A DNA stretch of 5,091 bases, taken from assembly GCA_000403945.1 (NCBI GenBank), contig APFI01000104.1:1-5091 (forward strand), in the 5' to 3' direction. The notes beneath the pieces are model-generated. The model did no database searches, was not told the DNA's origin, and was given only the letters and a program-made list of their open reading frames with translations. Below are positions 1-5,091 of this stretch, piece after piece; the stretch's first letter is position 1; every line of letters starts with the position of its first letter. This DNA comes from Desulfovibrio sp. Dsv1. Lineage in GTDB: Bacteria; Desulfobacterota; Desulfovibrionia; Desulfovibrionales; Desulfovibrionaceae. The position numbers and the translations under genes were made by a program.

Positions 1-1
1 G

Positions 2-766
2 ACGGCGGCAGCTCCGGCGGCCGCGCTGGCGGACATTAAAAGCGGCTGGCCGGAAATCATGACTCTGGCCCTGACCGGACCCGGCGCATACCAGTGGCCT
101 GATATGCTGGAGGAAGAACTGCGAAAGCTTTGCGCGCGCTGCACGGCGCTGGTGGTGGGTCCCGGCATGGGACGCGGCGAGGATGCGGCACGCTTTCTGG
201 ACGCCCTGCTGGCTCTGCCTCAGCGCCCGCCCACGGTTTTTGACGCCGACGCCCTCATGCTGCTGGCCCGCCGCCCCGCCCTGCTGGAACAGCTGACGGA
301 ACGCGACATCCTCGTGCCCCATCCCGGCGAAGCGGCGGCGCTGCTGGCCTGCGCCACAGGCGAAATCCAGGCCGCTAGAGCAGCCGCGCTGACCAGGCTG
401 TGTTCCCGCTGCGCGGGCGTTGTGGTGCTGAAAGGCGCGGGCACTCTGGTCGGACAGTCAGGCGCGCCACTGCTGGTCAGTCCCTATGACGTGCCGCAGC
501 TTGCTGTGGGCGGATCGGGCGACGTGTTAGCGGGCTGTCTGGGCGGGCTGCTGGCGCGTGGCGACGTTGCGGAGTGGCCCAGCCTCAGCGTGGCGGGAGT
601 GGGGGTGGCGCTGCACGCCCTGGCGGGCCGGTTCTGCGCCGCTACCTGGCCGGAGCGCGGCAACAGGGCCTCTGAACTGGCCGACGTTCTGCCCATGGTA
701 CGGACAGATTTCGCGGACGCCACAACGGATCAGACCCGCCAGGAGGTGCTGCCGTGGCCGGAATAA
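2..766 (+). CDS. nnr: NAD(P)H-hydrate dehydratase domain of Nnr, 5'-partial
   Basis: The frame is open from base 2, so the ATG at 59 is internal and the true start lies upstream; 254 C-terminal residues are visible. The family (YjeF C-terminal/NnrD, ribokinase-like fold) dehydrates S-NAD(P)H hydrate using ADP or ATP, repairing damaged cofactor in the cytosol. Visible motifs in order: the end of the glycine-rich N-terminal part followed by PEIM (about 50-61), VVGPGMG (152-172), DADAL (242-256), PHPGE (317-331), KGAG (431-442) and GGSGDVLAG (from 509), which carries the probable catalytic Asp at 521-523. Many bacteria fuse this domain to an N-terminal NAD(P)HX epimerase, but that part would lie outside the window, so bifunctionality cannot be judged. 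The stop overlaps the next gene by 13 bases. Pairing with tsaE is a known arrangement, as in E. coli nnr-tsaE. Confidence 0.93.
   Translation, partial: TAAAPAAALADIKSGWPEIMTLALTGPGAYQWPDMLEEELRKLCARCTALVVGPGMGRGEDAARFLDALLALPQRPPTVFDADALMLLARRPALLEQLTERDILVPHPGEAAALLACATGEIQAARAAALTRLCSRCAGVVVLKGAGTLVGQSGAPLLVSPYDVPQLAVGGSGDVLAGCLGGLLARGDVAEWPSLSVAGVGVALHALAGRFCAATWPERGNRASELADVLPMVRTDFADATTDQTRQEVLPWPE
741..746 (+). promoter_or_regulatory. Shine-Dalgarno of tsaE
   Basis: AGGAGG lies inside the 3' end of nnr, 7 bases before the GTG at 754. It decides the start: the in-frame ATG at 766, which overlaps the nnr stop as TAATG, is 19 bases away and too far. The arrangement implies translational coupling of tsaE to nnr. 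Confidence 0.85.
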
Positions 767-1236
767 TGTTGCGCAATCTTGAGGAAACGCGCCGTATGGG
801 CCGCTGGCTGGCCGCCCATCTGCCGGGTTCCGGCGTGCGAGCGTTGTTGTTGCGCGGTCCTCTGGGCAGCGGCAAAACCACCCTGACCAGCGCGCTGGTC
901 CAGGCCTTACCCGGCGGCGGCGCGGCGGAAGTGGCGAGTCCTTCTTTTACCATGTGCAATCATTATCCCACAACGCCGCCGGTACTGCACTGCGATTTGT
1001 ACCGCGGCGCGGGCGGCCTGCCCGACGAAATCCTGGACGGTCTGGAAAATCCCGCCGTTCTGACCGTGGTGGAATGGGCCGAATACCTTCCCACGGCTGA
1101 TCTGCCGGAAGAAATTCTGGACATCTCGCTACAAGCGTGCGAAGTAAGTCGCTTGTTGACGCTGAAAGCTCATGGTTCCGGCGCCGCAGCACTGTTGCAG
1201 GACCTGCGCGCGCAGTGGCCGGAGAACGACGAATGA
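754..1236 (+). CDS. tsaE: tRNA t6A37 modification ATPase TsaE
   Basis: The 160-residue protein matches the YjeE/TsaE P-loop ATPase family, which works with TsaB and TsaD to put threonylcarbamoyl on A37 of ANN-decoding tRNAs in the cytosol. Visible motifs: Walker A GPLGSGKT (residues 35-42, Lys41), SPSFT (62-66; the family usually has SPTFT), DLYR (81-84) and the Walker-B-like VVEWAEYLP (105-113, Glu107). Length is normal for the family. The start is GTG at 754, chosen because of the AGGAGG 7 bases upstream; ATG 766 is the alternative. It overlaps nnr by 13 bases. Its stop TGA (1234-1236) overlaps an ATG at 1233 that opens a 21-codon frame leading to lysC. The C-terminal 40 residues are less conserved and unremarkable. 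Confidence 0.95.
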   Translation: MAGIMLRNLEETRRMGRWLAAHLPGSGVRALLLRGPLGSGKTTLTSALVQALPGGGAAEVASPSFTMCNHYPTTPPVLHCDLYRGAGGLPDEILDGLENPAVLTVVEWAEYLPTADLPEEILDISLQACEVSRLLTLKAHGSGAAALLQDLRAQWPENDE

Positions 1237-1298
1237 GTCCTGATGCGCGGGGTTGGCCGCGCACTACGAAAAATCGCGGACAATGGATACAGGCATGA
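1233..1298 (+). CDS. Possible 21-residue coupling or leader peptide between tsaE and lysC
   Basis: A frame of 21 codons plus stop starts at ATG 1233, overlapping the tsaE stop as ATGA (1233-1236). It ends at TGA 1296-1298, overlapping the lysC ATG 1295 as a second ATGA. A GGAG (1221-1224) sits 8 bases before its start. The peptide begins MSPDARGW and ends QWIQA; it includes one Thr-Thr-Lys stretch and two Trp, has no membrane segment, and resembles no family I know. Two flush ATGA junctions suggest that ribosomes pass from tsaE through this frame into lysC, whose own start has only a weak ribosome site. It could be a leader peptide (Thr and Lys are end products of the pathway), a passive coupling frame, or chance. 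One Lys and two Thr codons are too few for a classical attenuator. Confidence 0.4.
   Translation: MSPDARGWPRTTKNRGQWIQA
1244..1263 (+). other. Strong GC hairpin in the tsaE-lysC junction
   Basis: TGCGCGG (1244-1250) pairs perfectly with CCGCGCA (1257-1263) around a GGTTGG loop. The downstream bases are CTACGAAAAATCGC, with no T run, so this is not an intrinsic terminator. It lies wholly within the 21-codon frame and 31 bases before the lysC start. Possible roles are mRNA processing or stability, or modulation of lysC translation; the stem is visible, the role is inference. Confidence 0.5.
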
Positions 1299-2518
1299 AA
1301 ATTCTCGTACAGAAATTCGGCGGTACTTCAGTGGCGACGCTGGAGAGCATGAACCAAGTGCGTGAAAAGGTGCTGGACGGCCTCAAGCGAGGCAACAAGG
1401 TCATTGCTGTGCTGTCGGCCCGTGCCGGAGAAACCAACAAACTGCTGGCTCTGGCCGATCAGTGGTCGCCCACGCCGGACAGGGCGGAGTGCGATATGCT
1501 GGTTTCCACCGGTGAGCAGGTTTCCATCAGCCTTTTCACCATGCTGCTCAAGGACATCGGCATCCGCGCCCGTTCGCTGCTGGGCGGACAGATTCCCATC
1601 ACCACGGATGACGATTTCGGCCGCGCGCGCATTTTGTCCATCGACAGTAAAACCCTGCGCGCCTATCTTGATCAGTTTGACGTGCTGGTGGTGGCCGGTT
1701 TTCAGGGCTGTACCGAAAACGGACGCATCACCACGCTCGGACGCGGGGGGTCGGATACTTCGGCTGTGGCCTTGGCCGCCGCATTGGATTCGACGGAGTG
1801 CGAAATCTATACGGATGTGGACGGCGTCTACACCACAGACCCCAACATCTGCTCCACCGCCCGCAAAATGGATCGCGTGGCCTATGAGGAAATGCTGGAA
1901 ATGGCCAGCATGGGAGCCAAAGTCCTGCATATCCGCTCTGTGGAATTCGCCAAGAAATATAAAGTCCCTGTGCGTGTGCGCTCCACATTCAGCGATGATC
2001 CCGGCACTCTTGTCACCCAGGAGGACTCCAGCATGGAAGCTGTTCTCGTTTCCGGCATTGCTTACGACAAAGACCAGGCTCGCGTGACTCTGCGCGATCT
2101 GCCCGACGTGCCCGGGATGGCCGCGTCCGTCTTCGGCCCCCTTTCCGAAAAGGGCGTTCTGGTGGACATGATCGTCCAGAACACCAGCCAGGACGGCCAT
2201 ACCGACATGACCTTCACCATCTCCCGCAAGGATCTGCCGCAGACGCTGGAGCTCATGACCGAAGTGGCCCGAAAAACCGGCGCATCGGAAGTGCTGCACG
2301 ACGTGAGCGTGGCCAAGGTTTCGGCCATCGGCGTGGGCATGCGCAATCATTCCGGTGTGGCCGCGCGGGCCTTCGCGGCTCTTACCCAGGAAGGCATCAA
2401 TATTTTGATGATCAGCACCTCGGAAATCAAGATCACTATTCTGATTCAGGAAAAATACGTTGAACTTGCCGTGCGTATTCTGCACGACACCTTCGGCTTG
2501 GACTGGGACATCGGTTAG
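1295..2518 (+). CDS. lysC: Aspartate kinase, monofunctional, alpha subunit
   Basis: The 407-residue protein phosphorylates L-aspartate with ATP, the first step towards lysine, threonine, methionine and diaminopimelate, in the cytosol. The kinase domain (about 1-245) shows KFGGTS (7-12), STGEQVS (71-77), GRGGSDT (149-155) and YTDVDGVYTTDP (172-183). Two ACT regulatory domains follow (about 250-325 and 338-400), as in lysine- and/or threonine-inhibited enzymes; which effector acts here cannot be read from the sequence. Length fits the Bacillus LysC/Corynebacterium class. Start: ATG 1295 gives the usual MKILVQKFGG N-terminus, has only a weak GGA 7 bases upstream, and overlaps the stop of the 21-codon frame. 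ATG 1283 (+4 residues) is possible. TTG 1253 is unlikely because it lies in a hairpin loop. No lysine riboswitch fits in the 58-base gap after tsaE. An internal start probably yields a second subunit. Confidence 0.96.
   Translation: MKILVQKFGGTSVATLESMNQVREKVLDGLKRGNKVIAVLSARAGETNKLLALADQWSPTPDRAECDMLVSTGEQVSISLFTMLLKDIGIRARSLLGGQIPITTDDDFGRARILSIDSKTLRAYLDQFDVLVVAGFQGCTENGRITTLGRGGSDTSAVALAAALDSTECEIYTDVDGVYTTDPNICSTARKMDRVAYEEMLEMASMGAKVLHIRSVEFAKKYKVPVRVRSTFSDDPGTLVTQEDSSMEAVLVSGIAYDKDQARVTLRDLPDVPGMAASVFGPLSEKGVLVDMIVQNTSQDGHTDMTFTISRKDLPQTLELMTEVARKTGASEVLHDVSVAKVSAIGVGMRNHSGVAARAFAALTQEGINILMISTSEIKITILIQEKYVELAVRILHDTFGLDWDIG
2019..2024 (+). promoter_or_regulatory. Internal Shine-Dalgarno for the LysC beta subunit
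   Basis: AGGAGG, within the codons for Thr-Gln-Glu-Asp, lies 8 bases before the in-frame ATG at 2033. It is a full consensus site and far better than anything before the main lysC start. Confidence 0.6.
2033..2518 (+). CDS. lysC: Probable aspartate kinase beta subunit (internal in-frame start)
   Basis: Starting at Met247 of the alpha subunit, this nested frame would give a 161-residue polypeptide (MEAVLVSGIAYDK...) containing both ACT domains and no kinase domain. In Bacillus subtilis aspartokinase II and Corynebacterium glutamicum LysC, a beta subunit of about 160-172 residues is made by independent initiation inside lysC at nearly the same codon, and the enzyme is an alpha2beta2 assembly that binds the feedback inhibitor through the ACT domains. 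Seen here: the AGGAGG with 8-base spacing, the in-frame ATG, and its position at the kinase/ACT linker. Inferred: that it is used. The Gln-Glu-Asp codons could produce AGGAGG by chance, so conservation in relatives is the key test. Confidence 0.55.
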   Translation: MEAVLVSGIAYDKDQARVTLRDLPDVPGMAASVFGPLSEKGVLVDMIVQNTSQDGHTDMTFTISRKDLPQTLELMTEVARKTGASEVLHDVSVAKVSAIGVGMRNHSGVAARAFAALTQEGINILMISTSEIKITILIQEKYVELAVRILHDTFGLDWDIG

Positions 2519-2521
2519 CTG

Positions 2522-2554
2522 TTGTTCCCGTGACATGGAACAAGCCAACGGGCT
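2522..2554 (+). other. Overlapping alternative stem-loops after lysC
   Basis: TTGTTCC (2522-2528) is a perfect inverted match to GGAACAA (2537-2543). CCCGT (2527-2531) instead matches ACGGG (2548-2552), and AGCC/GGCT (2543-2546, 2551-2554) can also pair. The 7-bp and the CCCGT stems share bases 2527-2528, so they exclude each other. No T run follows directly; TTTTT appears only at 2595-2599. This may be a weak or degenerate terminator, or an untranslated leader element of the next gene. Confidence 0.35.
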
Positions 2555-2601
2555 GATAACTATCTGAATAATGTCCGCACTCAGAACAGTCTGCTTTTTC
2601 A

Positions 2602-3810
2602 ATGCCCCCTATTAAAATAGCTGTCGCAGATCTTCAGCCCGGCATGTACGTCGTTGATACGGGCATATCCTGGCTCAAGGCGCCCATGTTGTACGCCGAA
2701 CAGGGGTTGATAACGTCTGAAGAAAAGGTGGCCGAGATTATCGATCAGGGATATACCGAGGTGTATTGCGACCCGGAGCAGTCGCACGTCCGTCCAGGGC
2801 AGGAAATGTCCCTGGACGGCGCGGGGGATGCGCCCCGGAAAGCCGAAACGTGCGCGCCTCTGACTGAAGAGCTGGTACAGGCGCGGACTGTATATGCTGA
2901 TTCGTTCAGACATGTAAAAAAATTCATGCAGTCCATTCAGAGCGGCCCTGTGGACATTGCTGCTTCAGAACCCTATGTGGAAGGCATCATCCGCAGCCTC
3001 AGCCGTAATGCGGATGCCCTGATTTCCCTGTCAAAACTGAAGACGTATGATGAATATACCTATGTTCACTCCGTCAATGTGACCATATTTGCAGTAGCCT
3101 TTGCCCGTTATCTCGGGTTTGACGACTCAAGGCTGCACTTGGTGGGTATGGCCGGTCTGTTTCATGACATCGGCAAGGAACTGATCCCTCCCGAGATTCT
3201 GAACGCGCCGCGTCGGCTGACGGATACGGAGTTCGAAATCATGCGCTCGCATGTCCTGCTCGGCTATGAGCAACTAAGAAAAGTAGAGGGCATTGCCCCT
3301 GAAATCCTCGCCGGCGTCGTCCAGCACCACGAGAAACACAACGGCACCGGTTATCCCCGTCGGCTTGTGGGCAGACAAATCAGCATATACGCGCGCATTC
3401 TTTCCGTGGCCGACTGTTACGACGCGCTCTCGGCCAGAAGAGTCTATAAGGATCCTCTGCCTCCCGGCAAGGCTCTGGGGATTATGTACGGCATGCGGGG
3501 AGAGGCCTGGCAACCGAATTTTGTGGAAAACTTCATCAAAATGCTGGGCATTTATCCGGTGGGCACACTTGTGGAGCTTTCCACAGGGTACCGTGGCGTG
3601 GTTTCCCGGTCCAATCACAATTTTCCGGCGCAGCCTTGTGTCAGGGTCGCCAAAAGTCCGGACGGGCAACCTCTCGCGCCGCGCACAATCGATCTGGCGG
3701 CGCAGCGCAATGTCAGCATCACGCGTACGCTCAAGGATGACGAAGCGACGGGCTTCGACGTCCTGGCACTGCTCGGCGGGCAAAACGCCGAAGCGACTCT
3801 TCTTGCCTGA
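2602..3810 (+). CDS. HD-GYP domain protein with N-terminal DUF3391, probable c-di-GMP phosphodiesterase
   Basis: The 402-residue protein has a DUF3391 region (about 4-130, with the typical LQPGMYVVDTGISWL) followed by an HD-GYP domain (about 140-330) and a C-terminal tail of about 70 residues. HD-GYP enzymes hydrolyse cyclic di-GMP (to pGpG or GMP) at a multi-iron site, lowering this second messenger and favouring motility over biofilm. The metal-site motifs look intact: His156 (HSVN), His188-Asp189 (HDIGKELIP), His217 (RSHV), His242-His243-Glu244, GTGYP (248-252) and Asp271 in DCYDAL. No signal peptide or membrane segment is visible, so it is probably cytosolic; DUF3391 may be a sensory or partner-binding region. 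ATG 2602 is the only plausible start (a stop lies at 2569-2571 with no ATG, GTG or TTG between), yet no Shine-Dalgarno precedes it. It follows lysC by 83 bases and may share its transcript. Substrate and activity are inferred from the family. Confidence 0.93.
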   Translation: MPPIKIAVADLQPGMYVVDTGISWLKAPMLYAEQGLITSEEKVAEIIDQGYTEVYCDPEQSHVRPGQEMSLDGAGDAPRKAETCAPLTEELVQARTVYADSFRHVKKFMQSIQSGPVDIAASEPYVEGIIRSLSRNADALISLSKLKTYDEYTYVHSVNVTIFAVAFARYLGFDDSRLHLVGMAGLFHDIGKELIPPEILNAPRRLTDTEFEIMRSHVLLGYEQLRKVEGIAPEILAGVVQHHEKHNGTGYPRRLVGRQISIYARILSVADCYDALSARRVYKDPLPPGKALGIMYGMRGEAWQPNFVENFIKMLGIYPVGTLVELSTGYRGVVSRSNHNFPAQPCVRVAKSPDGQPLAPRTIDLAAQRNVSITRTLKDDEATGFDVLALLGGQNAEATLLA

Positions 3811-3928
3811 ACCCAGCCTTTTCAAAACGCTCCACGCTGTCCTCCTGAACGAATCCTTGAACGCATAACGGTTCGAAGGTAATCCGTTCTAAAGTTCCCA
3901 GAACTGCCAACACGACTTCCGCGACACA

Positions 3929-3951
3929 CCCCAAAGGCTTGGGGTAATTTT
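3929..3951 (+). terminator. Likely rho-independent terminator downstream of the HD-GYP gene
   Basis: CCCCAA (3929-3934), loop AGGC, TTGGGG (3939-3944), then TAATTTT (3945-3951). The 6-bp stem, four of whose pairs are G-C, with a short T-rich tail fits termination on the + strand. It lies about 120 bases after the HD-GYP stop and would also insulate the integrase remnant from the upstream cluster. Confidence 0.55.
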
Positions 3952-3987
3952 CAATGGTAGCAGGACAACACGAAAAACATTTACCCC

Positions 3988-3993
3988 GGGGAT
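3988..3993 (+). promoter_or_regulatory. Probable ribosome binding site of the integrase remnant
   Basis: GGGGAT lies 6 bases before ATG 4000, forming the right half of the CCCCGGGG palindrome (3984-3991). It is a moderate match, consistent with ATG 4000 being the original integrase start. Confidence 0.4.
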
Positions 3994-3999
3994 ACCAAA

Positions 4000-5091
4000 A
4001 TGCCGCTTTCAGATATCGTCATCCGTAATGCCAGGCCGCAGGCCAGGCCCTACAGGATGCATGACGCCAGAGGGCTGTTCCTCATCGTTACCACCACCGG
4101 GGGCAAGTGGTGGAGGTTCAAATATCATTTTGAGGGCAGGGAGAAACTGCTGTCCCTTGGGACTTGCCCCGACACGGGCTTGAAGGAGGCCCGGGAGAAG
4201 CGCGAGGAGGCCCGAAAGCTGGTTACCCGGGGCATTGACCCGAGCGCCCGGAGAAAAGCCCTCAAGGCCGCCAAAAGGACGGACGCCACGAACAGCTTTG
4301 AAGTGGTGGCCCGTGAGTGATTCGACAAGTTCAAGGACTTCCGGATAGCCCATCACGGCAAAAGGATACTTGCCAGACTGGAGAATGATATTTTCCCGCT
4401 CATTGGCGCGAAGAGCGTGGGAGCCGTTACCGCTCCGGAGCTTCTGGTGGCGCTGCGGCGTATCGAGGAACGCGGCGCTGTTGATACCGCTCACCGCACC
4501 CTGCAGAACTGTGGTCAGATATTTCGCTACGCCATAGCTACAGACCGCGCGGAACGTGACACGGCGGCAGGCATCAGGGGGGCGCTGGGTCCGCGGTCAA
4601 GCCCACCAACTTCGCCAGTATAAAAGAACCAAAAGCCATAGGCGCATTGCTGCGGGCCATTGAAATCTATTCCGGCAATCTGATTGTGCGGGCTGCCCTG
4701 CGGCTGGCCCCGTATGTCCTTGTGCGCCCTGGCGAACTGCGGCGGGCGGAATGGGCGGAGTTCAATCTTGAAGCGGCGGAACGGCGTATCCCTGCCGAGA
4801 AAATGAAAATGCGCGTCGTGCATATCGTGCCACTGGCCCGGCATGTGGTGGAGATTCTTGAGGACCTGCAAAAATACACCGGGCATGGTCGCTACCTGTT
4901 CCCCAGCATGAGGACCAATTCCGCGCCCATTTCAGACATGACCCTGCTTGCCGGGCTGCTTCGTCTTGGCTACGGCAGGAACGAAATGACCATTCACGGC
5001 TTCCGGTCAATGGCGAGTACCGCCAGAATGCGGATACCCCCCATTTGCTGTGAAGCAAGGAAAGGCAAAACCCGGTCATTCGGCACGTCCG
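4000..5091 (+). pseudogene. P4-type tyrosine integrase, multiply disrupted, runs off the window
   Basis: Three pieces together read as a P4-family phage/island integrase. Piece 1 (4000-4317) is the DUF4102 arm-binding domain (MPLSDIVIRNARPQARPYR..., GGKWWRFKYHF, LSLGT, GIDPSARRK), ending in VARE. A TGA at 4318-4320 then replaces a Trp codon expected in this family (one G to A change). The same frame continues through the core-binding domain (FDKFKDF, HHGKRILARLEND, EERGAVDTAHR, NCGQIFRYAIAT) to about 4590. A loss of one base (net) then shifts the frame to codons starting at 4596 (VKPTNFASIKEPKAIG), continuing into the catalytic domain with the conserved Arg at 4725-4727 (LVRPGELR), KMKMR, and HGFR (4995-5006). 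Just after MAST the frame loses family resemblance; the Tyr nucleophile is not seen. Function is surely lost. Intact relatives excise or insert genomic islands, usually at tRNA genes; here it marks a relic element. Confidence 0.9.

Larger units (their letters stand above)
3811..3999. other. Non-coding gap between HD-GYP gene and integrase remnant
   Basis: I see no convincing gene here on either strand. It holds two small overlapping inverted repeats: AACGG (3867-3871) with CCGTT (3884-3888), and GTTCT (3886-3890) with AGAAC (3900-3904). It also holds a terminator-like hairpin and the palindrome CCCCGGGG (3984-3991). P4-type integrases usually sit just downstream of a tRNA 3' end used as attachment site, but no tRNA or recognisable tRNA 3' end is present. 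Confidence 0.6.

Noticed and set aside
1253..1294. TTG at 1253 as an extended lysC start
   Set aside because: It adds 14 non-conserved residues before MKILVQKFGG, has no ribosome site and sits in the loop of a strong hairpin.
1237..1294. Lysine riboswitch upstream of lysC
   Set aside because: The gap is 58 bases; the lysine aptamer needs well over 150 bases with several conserved stems.
1328..2602. Open frame of 424 codons on the - strand covering nearly all of lysC and the gap after it
   Set aside because: It is antisense to a clearly recognised aspartate kinase; the His/Gly/Gln-rich product has no recognisable domain and is a by-product of GC-rich codon use on the + strand.
2571..2615. 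14-codon frame overlapping the HD-GYP start
   Set aside because: No Shine-Dalgarno, no stop/start overlap with lysC, and ordinary length for chance; unlike the tsaE-lysC frame it has no junction logic.
3860..3905. tRNA or tRNA 3' fragment (GGTTCGAA looks like a T-loop)
   Set aside because: No 5-bp T-stem plus 7-bp acceptor strand can be laid out around it, and no cloverleaf forms on either strand.
3731..3934. 67-codon - strand frame at the end of the HD-GYP gene
   Set aside because: It overlaps the HD-GYP 3' end and runs through the terminator hairpin; no recognisable protein features.
4318..4320. TGA as a selenocysteine codon in the integrase
   Set aside because: The position is a family Trp (one-base change from TGG), integrases do not use selenocysteine, no convincing SECIS-like hairpin follows, and the gene has other lesions.

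Overview
The window looks like part of the chromosome of a GC-rich, Desulfovibrio-like sulfate reducer. That is an inference from the protein style (the LysC sequence, the two-domain c-di-GMP hydrolase and the P4-type integrase), not a database result. All recognisable genes lie on the + strand.

Bases 1-2518 hold a compact housekeeping cluster. It opens with the 3' part of nnr (NAD(P)H-hydrate dehydratase domain; the N-terminal part lies outside the window). Next comes tsaE, the ATPase of tRNA t6A modification, which overlaps nnr by 13 bases and has a perfect Shine-Dalgarno. Then comes lysC, a monofunctional aspartate kinase at the head of the lysine/threonine/methionine branch. The tsaE-lysC gap is filled exactly by a 21-codon reading frame that overlaps both neighbours through ATGA junctions and contains a strong GC hairpin. 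Inside lysC, an AGGAGG sits 8 bases before an in-frame ATG at codon 247. This is where Bacillus- and Corynebacterium-type enzymes start their separate beta subunit, so this lysC probably encodes two overlapping polypeptides.

Bases 2519-3810 hold a short gap with two mutually exclusive small stems, then an intact 402-residue DUF3391/HD-GYP protein, a probable cyclic-di-GMP phosphodiesterase with all metal-site motifs present. It may be read through from lysC. It has no visible Shine-Dalgarno.

Bases 3811-3999 are non-coding and hold small inverted repeats and a likely rho-independent terminator (3929-3951). No tRNA is visible.

Bases 4000-5091 hold a decayed P4-type tyrosine integrase. It carries an in-frame TGA where Trp is expected, a one-base frameshift near 4585-4596, and a further break just after the HxxR motif near 5020. 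It marks the edge of an old integrative element that continues beyond the window.

I see no complete new defence or mobile system. The most interesting signals are the tsaE-lysC mini-ORF and the internal lysC start.
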